From Lentisalinibacter sp037382365 (GTDB lineage Bacteria > Pseudomonadota > Gammaproteobacteria > Steroidobacterales > Woeseiaceae), in assembly GCA_037382365.1 (NCBI GenBank), contig JARRPZ010000044.1:1-41288 (forward strand): a stretch of DNA of 41,288 nt. The letters are read 5' to 3'. The translations under genes were made by a program, and so were the position numbers. Below are positions 26,093-32,390 of the stretch, one piece after another. Each line of letters starts with the position of its first letter. The stretch's first letter is position 1. The notes under the pieces were generated by a model. That model saw only the letters and a program-made list of their open reading frames with translations, made no database searches and was not told the DNA's origin.

Positions 26093-26407
26093 ATGCCCCC
26101 GCCGTACCAACCCATTGCGCGAGCGTCCGATATACCCCGGAAGCAAGTCCGAAGTTTCGCCATCGGTGTCGAACGGGTGCTGATCGCCCACACGCCGGAA
26201 GGATTCTTCGCGGTGCAGGATGGATGCACGCATGCGGAGACGCGGCTCAGTCACGGCCGGCTGAAACACTGCCGCATCATCTGCCCGCTGCACGGCGCAA
26301 GCTTCGACGTCCGCGACGGCAGCGTCCTGCGAGGGCCGGCGACGACACCACTGCGGAGCTATCCTCTGCGCATCGTGGACGACACGCTGGAGGTGGATAT
26401 CGCCTGA
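26093..26407 (+). CDS. Rieske [2Fe-2S] ferredoxin
   Basis: 104-residue soluble Rieske-type ferredoxin. Cluster ligands are Cys45 and His47 (DGCTHAE) and Cys64 and His67 (ICPLHGASFD), the standard CxH-x16-CxxH pattern. It resembles ferredoxins of ring-hydroxylating dioxygenase systems (BphA3/NagAb type) and stand-alone nitrite-reductase-small-subunit-like proteins. ATG 26093 is preferred; a TTG at 26090 gives only one more residue. No oxygenase or reductase lies next to it, so its electron-transfer partner is unknown; the P450 at 6261 would normally use a different ferredoxin type. Confidence 0.92.
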   Translation: MPPPYQPIARASDIPRKQVRSFAIGVERVLIAHTPEGFFAVQDGCTHAETRLSHGRLKHCRIICPLHGASFDVRDGSVLRGPATTPLRSYPLRIVDDTLEVDIA

Positions 26408-26423
26408 GCCGGCCTCGGCCGGC
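26408..26423 (+). terminator. GC-rich hairpin directly after the Rieske stop
   Basis: GCCGGCC (26408-26414) and GGCCGGC (26417-26423) form a seven-base perfect stem with a two-base centre, right after the stop. There is no T-run, so full intrinsic termination is doubtful; partial attenuation or mRNA end protection is possible. Confidence 0.3.
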
Positions 26424-26486
26424 GGGGTAAGCTTCGGCATCACCCGCAGGCTCCGTCGACGAAACACGATAATCCGGGAAACCACC

Positions 26487-27290
26487 ATGCCTATAGCCGA
26501 TATCAACAATCACAGGATGTACTACGAGATACACGGAGACGGACCACCGGCCATCTGCATGGGCGGATGGGGCACCTACTGCCACGGTGGCGAACGGCAT
26601 CTCGCACGCGGTCTCACGGACCGCTACTCCGTCCTGATCATCGACTACCGGGGCATCGGGGAATCGGACGATGACGAGGCCGTCGAGCCGTCTATGGAAC
26701 TCTATGCGGACGACGTCATCGGTCTGCTCGATCATCTCGGCTGGAGCGACGTGCACTTCGTGGGCCTGGTCGGCATGGGCGCCTGCATCTCTCAGGTCGC
26801 AGCCATCAAGCGCCCGGAACTCGTCCGCTCGATGGTCAATATGGGTGCCTGGGCACGCTGCGACGACTTCCTGGCGGACCAGCTGCAACTCTTCAGCGAC
26901 GTGCACCGTGACTCCGGCTTCTATGCATTCCAGAAATTCGTCACGGTGATGTCGTTCCTGCCGGAGTACTACAATGCCAACAAGGACAGGCTGCTGGGTC
27001 CCGACGGCGGCTGGAAGGAACTGAACGGCCGTCAGGAAGCCCACGCCCGTTTCGTCCGGGCCTGCATCGCGCACGACATCGCGGATCGCCTGGAGGAGAT
27101 CCGGGCGCCGTCACTGATCATCCATGCAGGTCAGGACATCGTGACGAGTCCGCGGACGACCCTGCCGCTCGAGCAAGGTATCCCGAACGCACAGGGCGTC
27201 ATGATGGAGGACGTGGCCCATGTCGTTGCCGGCAAGGAGCAGAAGATCCGTTTCTGCGACACGTTGCTGTCATTCCTGGCCGAGCACTGA
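26487..27290 (+). CDS. Alpha/beta-hydrolase-fold protein lacking the nucleophile Ser
   Basis: 267-residue alpha/beta-fold protein. The fold is clear: ICMGGWGTYCHGG, VLIIDYRGIGES and RPELVRSMVNMG. The usual nucleophile elbow GxSxG reads FVGLVGMGACISQ (Gly93 to Gln103) with no Ser, Cys or Asp at the turn; the nearest nucleophile is Cys100. The acid Asp (HAGQDIVTSP) and His (EDVAHVVAGK) are retained. It may be a pseudo-hydrolase, a lyase or an enzyme using another mechanism. It sits between the Rieske and CoA-transferase genes, 24 bases before the latter, so it is probably co-transcribed. Function not assigned. Confidence 0.87.
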   Translation: MPIADINNHRMYYEIHGDGPPAICMGGWGTYCHGGERHLARGLTDRYSVLIIDYRGIGESDDDEAVEPSMELYADDVIGLLDHLGWSDVHFVGLVGMGACISQVAAIKRPELVRSMVNMGAWARCDDFLADQLQLFSDVHRDSGFYAFQKFVTVMSFLPEYYNANKDRLLGPDGGWKELNGRQEAHARFVRACIAHDIADRLEEIRAPSLIIHAGQDIVTSPRTTLPLEQGIPNAQGVMMEDVAHVVAGKEQKIRFCDTLLSFLAEH

Positions 27291-27314
27291 CGGTATTACC
27301 GGGGAACGCGGTCT

Positions 27315-28502
27315 GTGGAATCGATACTGAGAGGCATCCGCGTCGTCGATCTCGGCCGCTACATCGCGGGACCCTACTGCGCCACTTTGCTCGGACACCT
27401 GGGCGCGGAGGTGATCCGGGTCGAGAAGGTCGGCGGTGCCGAGGACCGATACCTTGCGCCCGTCGCGGACTCCGGTGAAGGGGCGCTGTTCATGCAGACC
27501 GGCGTCAACAAGCGCGGCATGACCGTGGATTTCACCCTGCCGGAGGGCAGGGAGATTCTGCACCGTCTCATCGCCACCGCCGACGTGGTCGTCGCGAATC
27601 TGCCGGGTGCCGCTCTGAAGCGATACGGCCTCGATTACGCCACGCTGAAGAAGATCCGTGCGGACGTCATCGTGGTGAACCAGAGTACGTTCGGTGACCG
27701 GGGTCCCTGGGGAGGACGGCCGGGATTCGACGGTCTCGGGCAGGCCATGTCCGGTGCCGCCTGGTTCGCCGGCACACCCGGTCAACCTTCCAAAGCCGCG
27801 GCCCCGTGGGTCGACTTCTCCACGGCGACGTTATCCGCCATGGGCGTTCTCGCCGCCCTCATGCACCGCCGGGAGACGGGCGAGGGACAGCACGTGGAGG
27901 CGACCCTGCTCGGCACGGCACTCGCCGTCTTCGGCACGATGCTGACCGAGGAAGGTGCCCTGGGCCTGGGACGCGAGCCGGCGGGGAACCGCTCCCAGCA
28001 CGCTGCGCCGGCCGACATGTTCGCAACGCGGGACGGCCATATCCTCGTGCAGGTCGTCGGCGACGGCCTGTTCCGGCGCTGGGCAGAACTGGTCGGCGCC
28101 AACGAGTGGCTGGACCACGACATCCGCTTCGACACCGACCAGTCCCGCGGCGACAACCGGGAAGTCATCTGCGAACGCATGGCCGACTGGTGCCGCGACA
28201 AGACGACACGGCAGGCGCTGGCTGCGCTGGCCAAGGCCGGCCTGCCCGCCGCCCCCGTGCTCAGCCCGGCCGAGTCCCTGGCGCACCCCCAGGTGCGCGC
28301 GATGGGTGTGATGGAGTCCGTCTCCTTCCCGGGCGCACCGGCGGCGATGCCGGTGGCGGGCCTGCCGTTGCGCCTGTCCGCCAATCGGACCGGCATCCGG
28401 GAACGCCCGCCCCTGCTCGGCGAGCATACGGCGGAAATCCTCGCAGAACTCGGCTACGACGAGCAGCAGATCCGGGCGTTCCGTCACGACGAGGTGATCT
28501 GA
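27315..28502 (+). CDS. CaiB/BaiF family (class III) CoA-transferase
   Basis: 395-residue CoA-transferase that moves CoA between carboxylic acids. The N-terminal VVDLGRYIAGPYCATLLGHL and AEVIRVEKVGG, the NKRGMTVDF segment and the catalytic Asp167 in PWVDFSTATL (equivalent to Asp169 of formyl-CoA transferase) are all visible. Length is usual for the family. GTG start at 27315, 24 bases after the alpha/beta-fold gene. The last 19 bases overlap the 3' end of the convergent NUDIX gene. Likely activates an acid such as a dicarboxylate or racemises a 2-methylacyl-CoA; the two subtypes cannot be told apart here. Confidence 0.94.
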   Translation: MESILRGIRVVDLGRYIAGPYCATLLGHLGAEVIRVEKVGGAEDRYLAPVADSGEGALFMQTGVNKRGMTVDFTLPEGREILHRLIATADVVVANLPGAALKRYGLDYATLKKIRADVIVVNQSTFGDRGPWGGRPGFDGLGQAMSGAAWFAGTPGQPSKAAAPWVDFSTATLSAMGVLAALMHRRETGEGQHVEATLLGTALAVFGTMLTEEGALGLGREPAGNRSQHAAPADMFATRDGHILVQVVGDGLFRRWAELVGANEWLDHDIRFDTDQSRGDNREVICERMADWCRDKTTRQALAALAKAGLPAAPVLSPAESLAHPQVRAMGVMESVSFPGAPAAMPVAGLPLRLSANRTGIRERPPLLGEHTAEILAELGYDEQQIRAFRHDEVI

Positions 28503-28933
28503 GACGTCTGCCGCCGGCACGCGAGTGCCCTGCGTACGATCTCCCCGTGGTCGAAAGCGAGCGACGGCAGGGCGTCGACGGGAAACCACCGCGCCTCTCT
28601 CGCATCGCTGGCCGGTGTCGGCCGCCGGTCCGCGTCGGCCGGCTCTCCGGTAAATGCCACGCTCACGATGCGGCCCCGCGGGTCGCGCCCGGGTCGACCG
28701 AATGCACCGACCTGCACGAGCGGCCCCGACCGCAGACCGGTCTCCTCTTCGAGTTCACGCCGCGCGGCGGGTTCCAGGTCCTCGTCCATCTCGACGAAAC
28801 CGCCCGGCAGCGCCCAGTCCCCCTCGTACGGCGGCCGGTCCCGCCGTATCAGCAGCACGGCCGGCACGTCCTGCTCGCGGAGGAGTACGACGTCGACGGT
28901 GAGCGCCGGTCGCGGGTGCTCGTAGTAAGGCAT
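28484..28933 (-). CDS. NUDIX hydrolase (ADP-ribose pyrophosphatase-like)
   Basis: 149-residue NUDIX protein that would cleave a nucleoside diphosphate linked to another group. The full Nudix box is present: GGFVEMDEDLEPAARRELEE followed by ETGL, with catalytic Arg59, Glu60 and Glu62-64. The N-terminal PRPALTVDVVLLREQD and the spacing are like ADP-ribose or NADH pyrophosphatase-like members and like the sensor part of NrtR; no helix-turn-helix extension follows, so it is not NrtR. Start ATG 28933. It lies 16 bases after the nitroreductase gene and overlaps the CoA-transferase tail-to-tail. Confidence 0.92.
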   Translation of the reverse strand: MPYYEHPRPALTVDVVLLREQDVPAVLLIRRDRPPYEGDWALPGGFVEMDEDLEPAARRELEEETGLRSGPLVQVGAFGRPGRDPRGRIVSVAFTGEPADADRRPTPASDAREARWFPVDALPSLAFDHGEIVRRALACRRQTSQITSS

Positions 28934-28949
28934 CGCGCGCCTGCGGGCG

Positions 28950-29540
28950 CTAGAGGACCCTGCAGGCCTCCTCGAAGTCGAGCCGGGGACCCCGGGGATG
29001 GAGTCCCGCGGGATCGCCGTAGCCAAGGTTGCAGAGGAAGTTGGACCGTATTCGGCCGTCCGGCCAGAATTCCCGGTCCACACCCTCGTTGTCGAAGCCG
29101 GACATGGGACCACAATCCAGGCCGATCGCCCTCGCGGCGATGATCAGATAGGCGCCCTGCAGGGTACCGTTACGGAAGGCGTTCTCGTTGCCGGTCTTCT
29201 CCTCACCGGCAAACCAGTCCCGGGCACCCGGGTTGTGCGGGAACAGGCGGGGAATTTTCTCGTAGAACAGGGTGTCGTAGCCGATGATCGCCGTCACGGG
29301 GGCGGCCATGGTCTTGTCGACGTTGCCTTCGGTCAGATGGGGCCGCAGCCGCTCCCGGGATTCCCGGCTGCGCAGGAACAGGAACCGGGCCGGGCAGCAG
29401 TTGGCGCTGGTCGGCCCGAATTTCATCACGTCGTAGAGCCGTCTCAGGTCGGACTCCTCGACCGGTCTGTCCTGCCAGGCATTGTGCGTCCTCGCCTCGC
29501 GGAAGATCCGGTCCAGCGCAGCCTCGTCTATCGCGGTCAT
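28950..29540 (-). CDS. RutE/HadB-like nitroreductase family protein
   Basis: 196-residue FMN-dependent oxidoreductase. The N-terminal helix and THNAWQDRPVEESDLRRLYD, then FGPTSANCCPARFLFLRS, GNENAFRNGTLQGAYLIIAA and IGLDCGPMSGFD match the malonic semialdehyde reductase RutE/HadB group. The start is ATG 29540, with GAGGAGG nearby upstream. The pyrimidine-degradation rut genes are not present, so a more general aldehyde, enone or quinone reductase role is equally likely. Translationally close to the NUDIX gene (16 bases). Confidence 0.9.
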   Translation of the reverse strand: MTAIDEAALDRIFREARTHNAWQDRPVEESDLRRLYDVMKFGPTSANCCPARFLFLRSRESRERLRPHLTEGNVDKTMAAPVTAIIGYDTLFYEKIPRLFPHNPGARDWFAGEEKTGNENAFRNGTLQGAYLIIAARAIGLDCGPMSGFDNEGVDREFWPDGRIRSNFLCNLGYGDPAGLHPRGPRLDFEEACRVL

Positions 29541-29608
29541 TCGTCGCCTCCTCGAACAAAGCGCTGTCATCTAACCACAGATGGGAAGGCCGTGCAGGCG
29601 CCACCCGC

Positions 29609-29637
29609 TTGCCCGCTTGCGGTCACTTTGCGATAGT
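29609..29637 (+). promoter_or_regulatory. Possible promoter of the [2Fe-2S] ferredoxin gene
   Basis: TTGCCC (29609-29614), 17-base spacer, GATAGT (29632-29637), about 48 bases before the GTG start. Followed by a seven-base inverted repeat GTCCGGC/GCCGGAC (29636-29642, 29650-29656). Weak consensus match. Confidence 0.28.
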
Positions 29638-29684
29638 CCGGCGCAGCCGGCCGGACCTGCCGGCGGCAATTCCGGGAAGCGGCA

Positions 29685-30083
29685 GTGGACAGAGACCAGA
29701 GGACACAACTCGGGCGCATCGCGCGCAACCTCGGCATCGGCCACGCGCACCGGCACATCTTCCTGTGCTGCGACCAGACCGAACCAAAGTGCTGCGAGCG
29801 AGAACAGTCACTGGAGTCCTGGCAGTTCCTGAAGTCGCGACTGCAGGAACTCGGCCTGACCGGTCGTGGCGGCGTGCACCGCAGCAAGGCGAACTGCCTG
29901 CGGATCTGCCGGGACGGGCCGATCGCCGTCGTCTATCCGGAGGGCGCCTGGTACCACGGCTGCACGCCGCCGGTGCTGGAAGAGATCATCCAGCGTCATC
30001 TCGTCGGCGGCGAGCCGGTCGCCGAGCACCTGATCACTCTGGCGCCGCTGACCGGCGGCGGCAGGAGCGACGAGGAGGAGTGA
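29685..30083 (+). CDS. Thioredoxin-like (2Fe-2S) ferredoxin
   Basis: 132-residue small ferredoxin of the thioredoxin-fold, Shethna/CpXC-type group. Cluster Cys candidates lie in CCDQTEPKCCER and in ANCLRICRDGP, followed by the typical VVYPEGAWYHGCTPPVLEE and IIQRHLVGGEPV. Such proteins resemble the NuoE subunit and act as soluble electron carriers, often in proteobacteria near unrelated genes. GTG start at 29685 with GGGAAGCGGC before it. It faces the MBL gene tail-to-tail at four bases. Confidence 0.92.
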   Translation: MDRDQRTQLGRIARNLGIGHAHRHIFLCCDQTEPKCCEREQSLESWQFLKSRLQELGLTGRGGVHRSKANCLRICRDGPIAVVYPEGAWYHGCTPPVLEEIIQRHLVGGEPVAEHLITLAPLTGGGRSDEEE

Positions 30084-30087
30084 CCGC

Positions 30088-30921
30088 TCAGCCCTTCCGG
30101 CGCCAGTGTCCGTCCTCGAGGATCGCCCGGTCCTCCTCCAGCAGCTTGTCCAGGTGCGCGCGCAGCGAGTACTTCGCGAGCGGCAGCAGACGGGGATCCA
30201 CTTCGTCGTAGACCTCCGCCAGCAGGATGTCCATCTCACAGGGCCCGACTCGCTCCAGGCGCTCGAGCACCTTGGCCTCACGCTCGTTCCGGTGCTCGAT
30301 GATCCAGTCCACGACGGCCGCCGGGGATTCGAGCATCTCACCGTGGCCGGGCGCTATGCGCTCGAGCGCATAGCGCTTTAGCAGCGCGAGAGAACGCAGG
30401 TAATCCGCCATGTTGCCGTCCGGCGGCGCGATCACCACGGTAGAACCGTTCATGATGTGATCGCCCGTGAATACGGTCGCCTCCTGCAGGAGCAGGTAGC
30501 AGGCATGGTTCGACGCATGTCCCGGCGTGTGGATGACCTCCAGGGTGTATTCCTCACAACCGATGCGCTGGCCGTGCACGATCGGTCGGTCGGGGGCGAA
30601 AGCCCGGTCGTTCTCCGGCGTCGCCGGCGGCGGCATCCCGAGCAGTTGCGCGCCGGTCCGCTGCGCCAGCAGCGTGGCACCCGGTGAATGGTCCCGGTGG
30701 GTATGGGTCGCCAGAACCCGCCGCAGCCGGCCTTCGGTGGCCTCGATGATGGCGTCGATATGGCCCGGGTCGGCCGGGCCGGGATCGATCACTGCGACCT
30801 CCTCGCTGCCGATCAGATAAGTATTGGTGCCGGGGCCGGTCATCATCCCCGCGTTCGGCGCGACGATCCGCCTGATCAGTGGCGACAGGCGCTCCAGTCT
30901 GCCCGCGACGAGCCCGCTCAT
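30088..30921 (-). CDS. Metallo-beta-lactamase-fold hydrolase, LACTB2-like
   Basis: 277-residue MBL-fold protein. Zinc motif THTHRDHS (His73, His75, Asp77, His78), then HTPGHASNH, FTGDHIM and the C-terminal winged-helix-like tail (LAKYSLRAHLDKLLEE) match the LACTB2/ glyoxalase II-like group. Human LACTB2 is an endoribonuclease, while bacterial members have unclear substrates. The start ATG 30921 overlaps the NUDIX gene stop as ATGA, so the two are coupled. Longer readings in this frame are antisense to the NUDIX gene. Confidence 0.92.
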   Translation of the reverse strand: MSGLVAGRLERLSPLIRRIVAPNAGMMTGPGTNTYLIGSEEVAVIDPGPADPGHIDAIIEATEGRLRRVLATHTHRDHSPGATLLAQRTGAQLLGMPPPATPENDRAFAPDRPIVHGQRIGCEEYTLEVIHTPGHASNHACYLLLQEATVFTGDHIMNGSTVVIAPPDGNMADYLRSLALLKRYALERIAPGHGEMLESPAAVVDWIIEHRNEREAKVLERLERVGPCEMDILLAEVYDEVDPRLLPLAKYSLRAHLDKLLEEDRAILEDGHWRRKG

Positions 30922-31745
30922 CCGGCCTCCGCGTAACCCTCGTCGCCGGGGAACAGGATGCGATGGCCGCCGTCGACGGAAACGACCTTCGGCAGGATCT
31001 CGCGGATCGCGGACTTGTCCCGGGCGGCCATCGCGTCGAGCAATTCGTCCGTTTCCCGGAAATCGCGGATCATCGTCAAGTTGGCGACGGTCGGCGGGTG
31101 GAGTCGCAGCTTCACCTTCATCTCCGGTGTCAGGGCATCCCGCGGGCGGATCCACAGGCTCTCCACCGTCTCGCGACCGTCGTGGACTCCCTTCTGGCCG
31201 GCGGGCACGCCGGCCACGAAGAAGCGCGTCGCGTAGCGGCGCGGCAGGGCCGCCGGCGTCGTCCAGAAACTCGCGTAATGGAGCCGGTCGCAGGCGAGCC
31301 GGATGCCTTCGCGGCGGCACAGGTCCAGGGCCCCGATGCGGCCGGTGTCGAGGTCGCGCCGATAGCGCGCGTAGTCGGCCGCCCGCCCGGTCTCACCCGG
31401 GTCGACATATCGCCCGTCTTCATCGCAGGCGAGGAGATAGCCGCTCTCCTCGAAAGTCTCCCGTATGGCCGCCACCCAGAATCGCAGTCCCCCGTGGTCG
31501 ATGCCGAGTTCCGCGCTGGCCGCCGCGTCGTCGAGACCCGCGCACCAGGGCTCGAGATCCGCCTCGCTGTCGCCGACGGCGGCGACGCCGCCGGGGAACA
31601 CCCACGCGCCGCCGAAATCCGCCTTGCTGTGGCGTTTCATCATGAAGACTTCCACCCCCTCGACGCCGTCGCGCACGAGCATGACGCTGGCGGCATCCAC
31701 CGCGGGCGCAGGTGCATCGGCGTGGGGCACTTCGGTTTTCCGCAA
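30918..31745 (-). CDS. NUDT19-like NUDIX hydrolase
   Basis: 275-residue NUDIX-fold protein with an insertion inside the Nudix box: GGVAAVGDSEAD starts the box and RFWVAAIRETFEESGYLL completes it after about 30 extra residues, as in NUDT19 (RP2p), a peroxisomal CoA diphosphohydrolase. The N-terminal AASVMLVRDG and FWTTPAALPRRYATRFFVA segments also fit. The TTG start at 31745 has GGAGG eight bases upstream; a GTG at 31730 is an alternative. Coupled to the MBL gene by ATGA. A role in CoA or acyl-CoA turnover is plausible, and fits the surrounding acyl-CoA genes, but is inference. Confidence 0.9.
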   Translation of the reverse strand: MRKTEVPHADAPAPAVDAASVMLVRDGVEGVEVFMMKRHSKADFGGAWVFPGGVAAVGDSEADLEPWCAGLDDAAASAELGIDHGGLRFWVAAIRETFEESGYLLACDEDGRYVDPGETGRAADYARYRRDLDTGRIGALDLCRREGIRLACDRLHYASFWTTPAALPRRYATRFFVAGVPAGQKGVHDGRETVESLWIRPRDALTPEMKVKLRLHPPTVANLTMIRDFRETDELLDAMAARDKSAIREILPKVVSVDGGHRILFPGDEGYAEAG

Positions 31746-31808
31746 GTCGGTGTCCTCCGTGAACGTCGGTTGGTAGCATAACGAAGCACATCACAACGAG
31801 ACAGGCCC

Positions 31809-32147
31809 ATGAAGCTGATCACCGCGATCATCAAACCTTTCCGGCTGGACGACGTACGCAACGCACTGGCCGAGGTAGGCATCCAGGGCATGACCGTCAG
31901 CGAGGTCAAGGGCTTCGGCCGCCAGCGCGGCCACACGGAACTCTACCGGGGGGCCGAGTACGTCGTCGACTTTCTGCCGAAGGCCAAGATCGAAGTCGCC
32001 GTCACGAGTGAAATAGCGGATCGGGTCGTGGAGACGATCTGCGAAGCAGCCCGCACCGGCAAAGTGGGCGACGGCAAGATCTTCGTCTCCTCTCTGGAAC
32101 AGGTTGTCCGCATCCGTACCGGCGAAGCGGGCGAGCAGGCCATCTGA
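31809..32147 (+). CDS. glnB: P-II nitrogen regulatory protein (GlnB/GlnK)
   Basis: 112-residue P-II signal protein that senses ATP/ADP and 2-oxoglutarate and is controlled by uridylylation. The T-loop has the modified Tyr51 in YRGAEYVVDFLPK, and the C-terminal GKIFVSSLEQVVRIRTGEAG is the B/C-loop and tail of canonical GlnB/GlnK. Divergent from the NUDT19-like gene across 63 bases. No amtB gene is adjacent, which argues for GlnB over GlnK, but the two cannot be separated on sequence alone. No -24/-12 promoter was found upstream. Confidence 0.95.
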   Translation: MKLITAIIKPFRLDDVRNALAEVGIQGMTVSEVKGFGRQRGHTELYRGAEYVVDFLPKAKIEVAVTSEIADRVVETICEAARTGKVGDGKIFVSSLEQVVRIRTGEAGEQAI

Positions 32148-32166
32148 CGCAGCGCCCCGTCCCTGC

Positions 32167-32187
32167 TCCGGTGTTTTTCGCACCGGA
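32167..32187 (+). terminator. Hairpin downstream of glnB, without T-tail
   Basis: TCCGGTG (32167-32173) pairs with CACCGGA (32181-32187) around a T-rich seven-base loop, 20 bases after the glnB stop. No T-run follows, so it is only a possible transcription end. The rest of 32148-32390 also has GATTGTAT (32186-32193) and its complement ATACAATC (32278-32285), and TGTATACA at 32276-32283, which may be promoter or operator parts for the receptor gene. Confidence 0.3.
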
Positions 32188-32390
32188 TTGTATGCAATGC
32201 GCAACAAATCCCGAGGCCTGCCGGGACGGTGCCGCTTCCTCATCGGCTTGAGCACGCAGAACCGCTGTACGCTCTGTATACAATCGGCTATCCTCCGACC
32301 ATAGCGATACAACAATACGGTGCCGCGGTCGGGTGCTGTTGCAGAAATGCCGCAGACAAGCCGGGCACCTCCGAGAGCGGAGGACAGACC

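Noticed and set aside
28484..28933. NrtR-type NUDIX transcriptional regulator
   Set aside because: The 149-residue protein ends soon after the NUDIX domain and has no winged-helix extension.
31746..31808. Sigma-54 (-24/-12) promoter before glnB
   Set aside because: GG and GC pairs are present but 12 bases apart instead of 10, and the TTGC element is missing.
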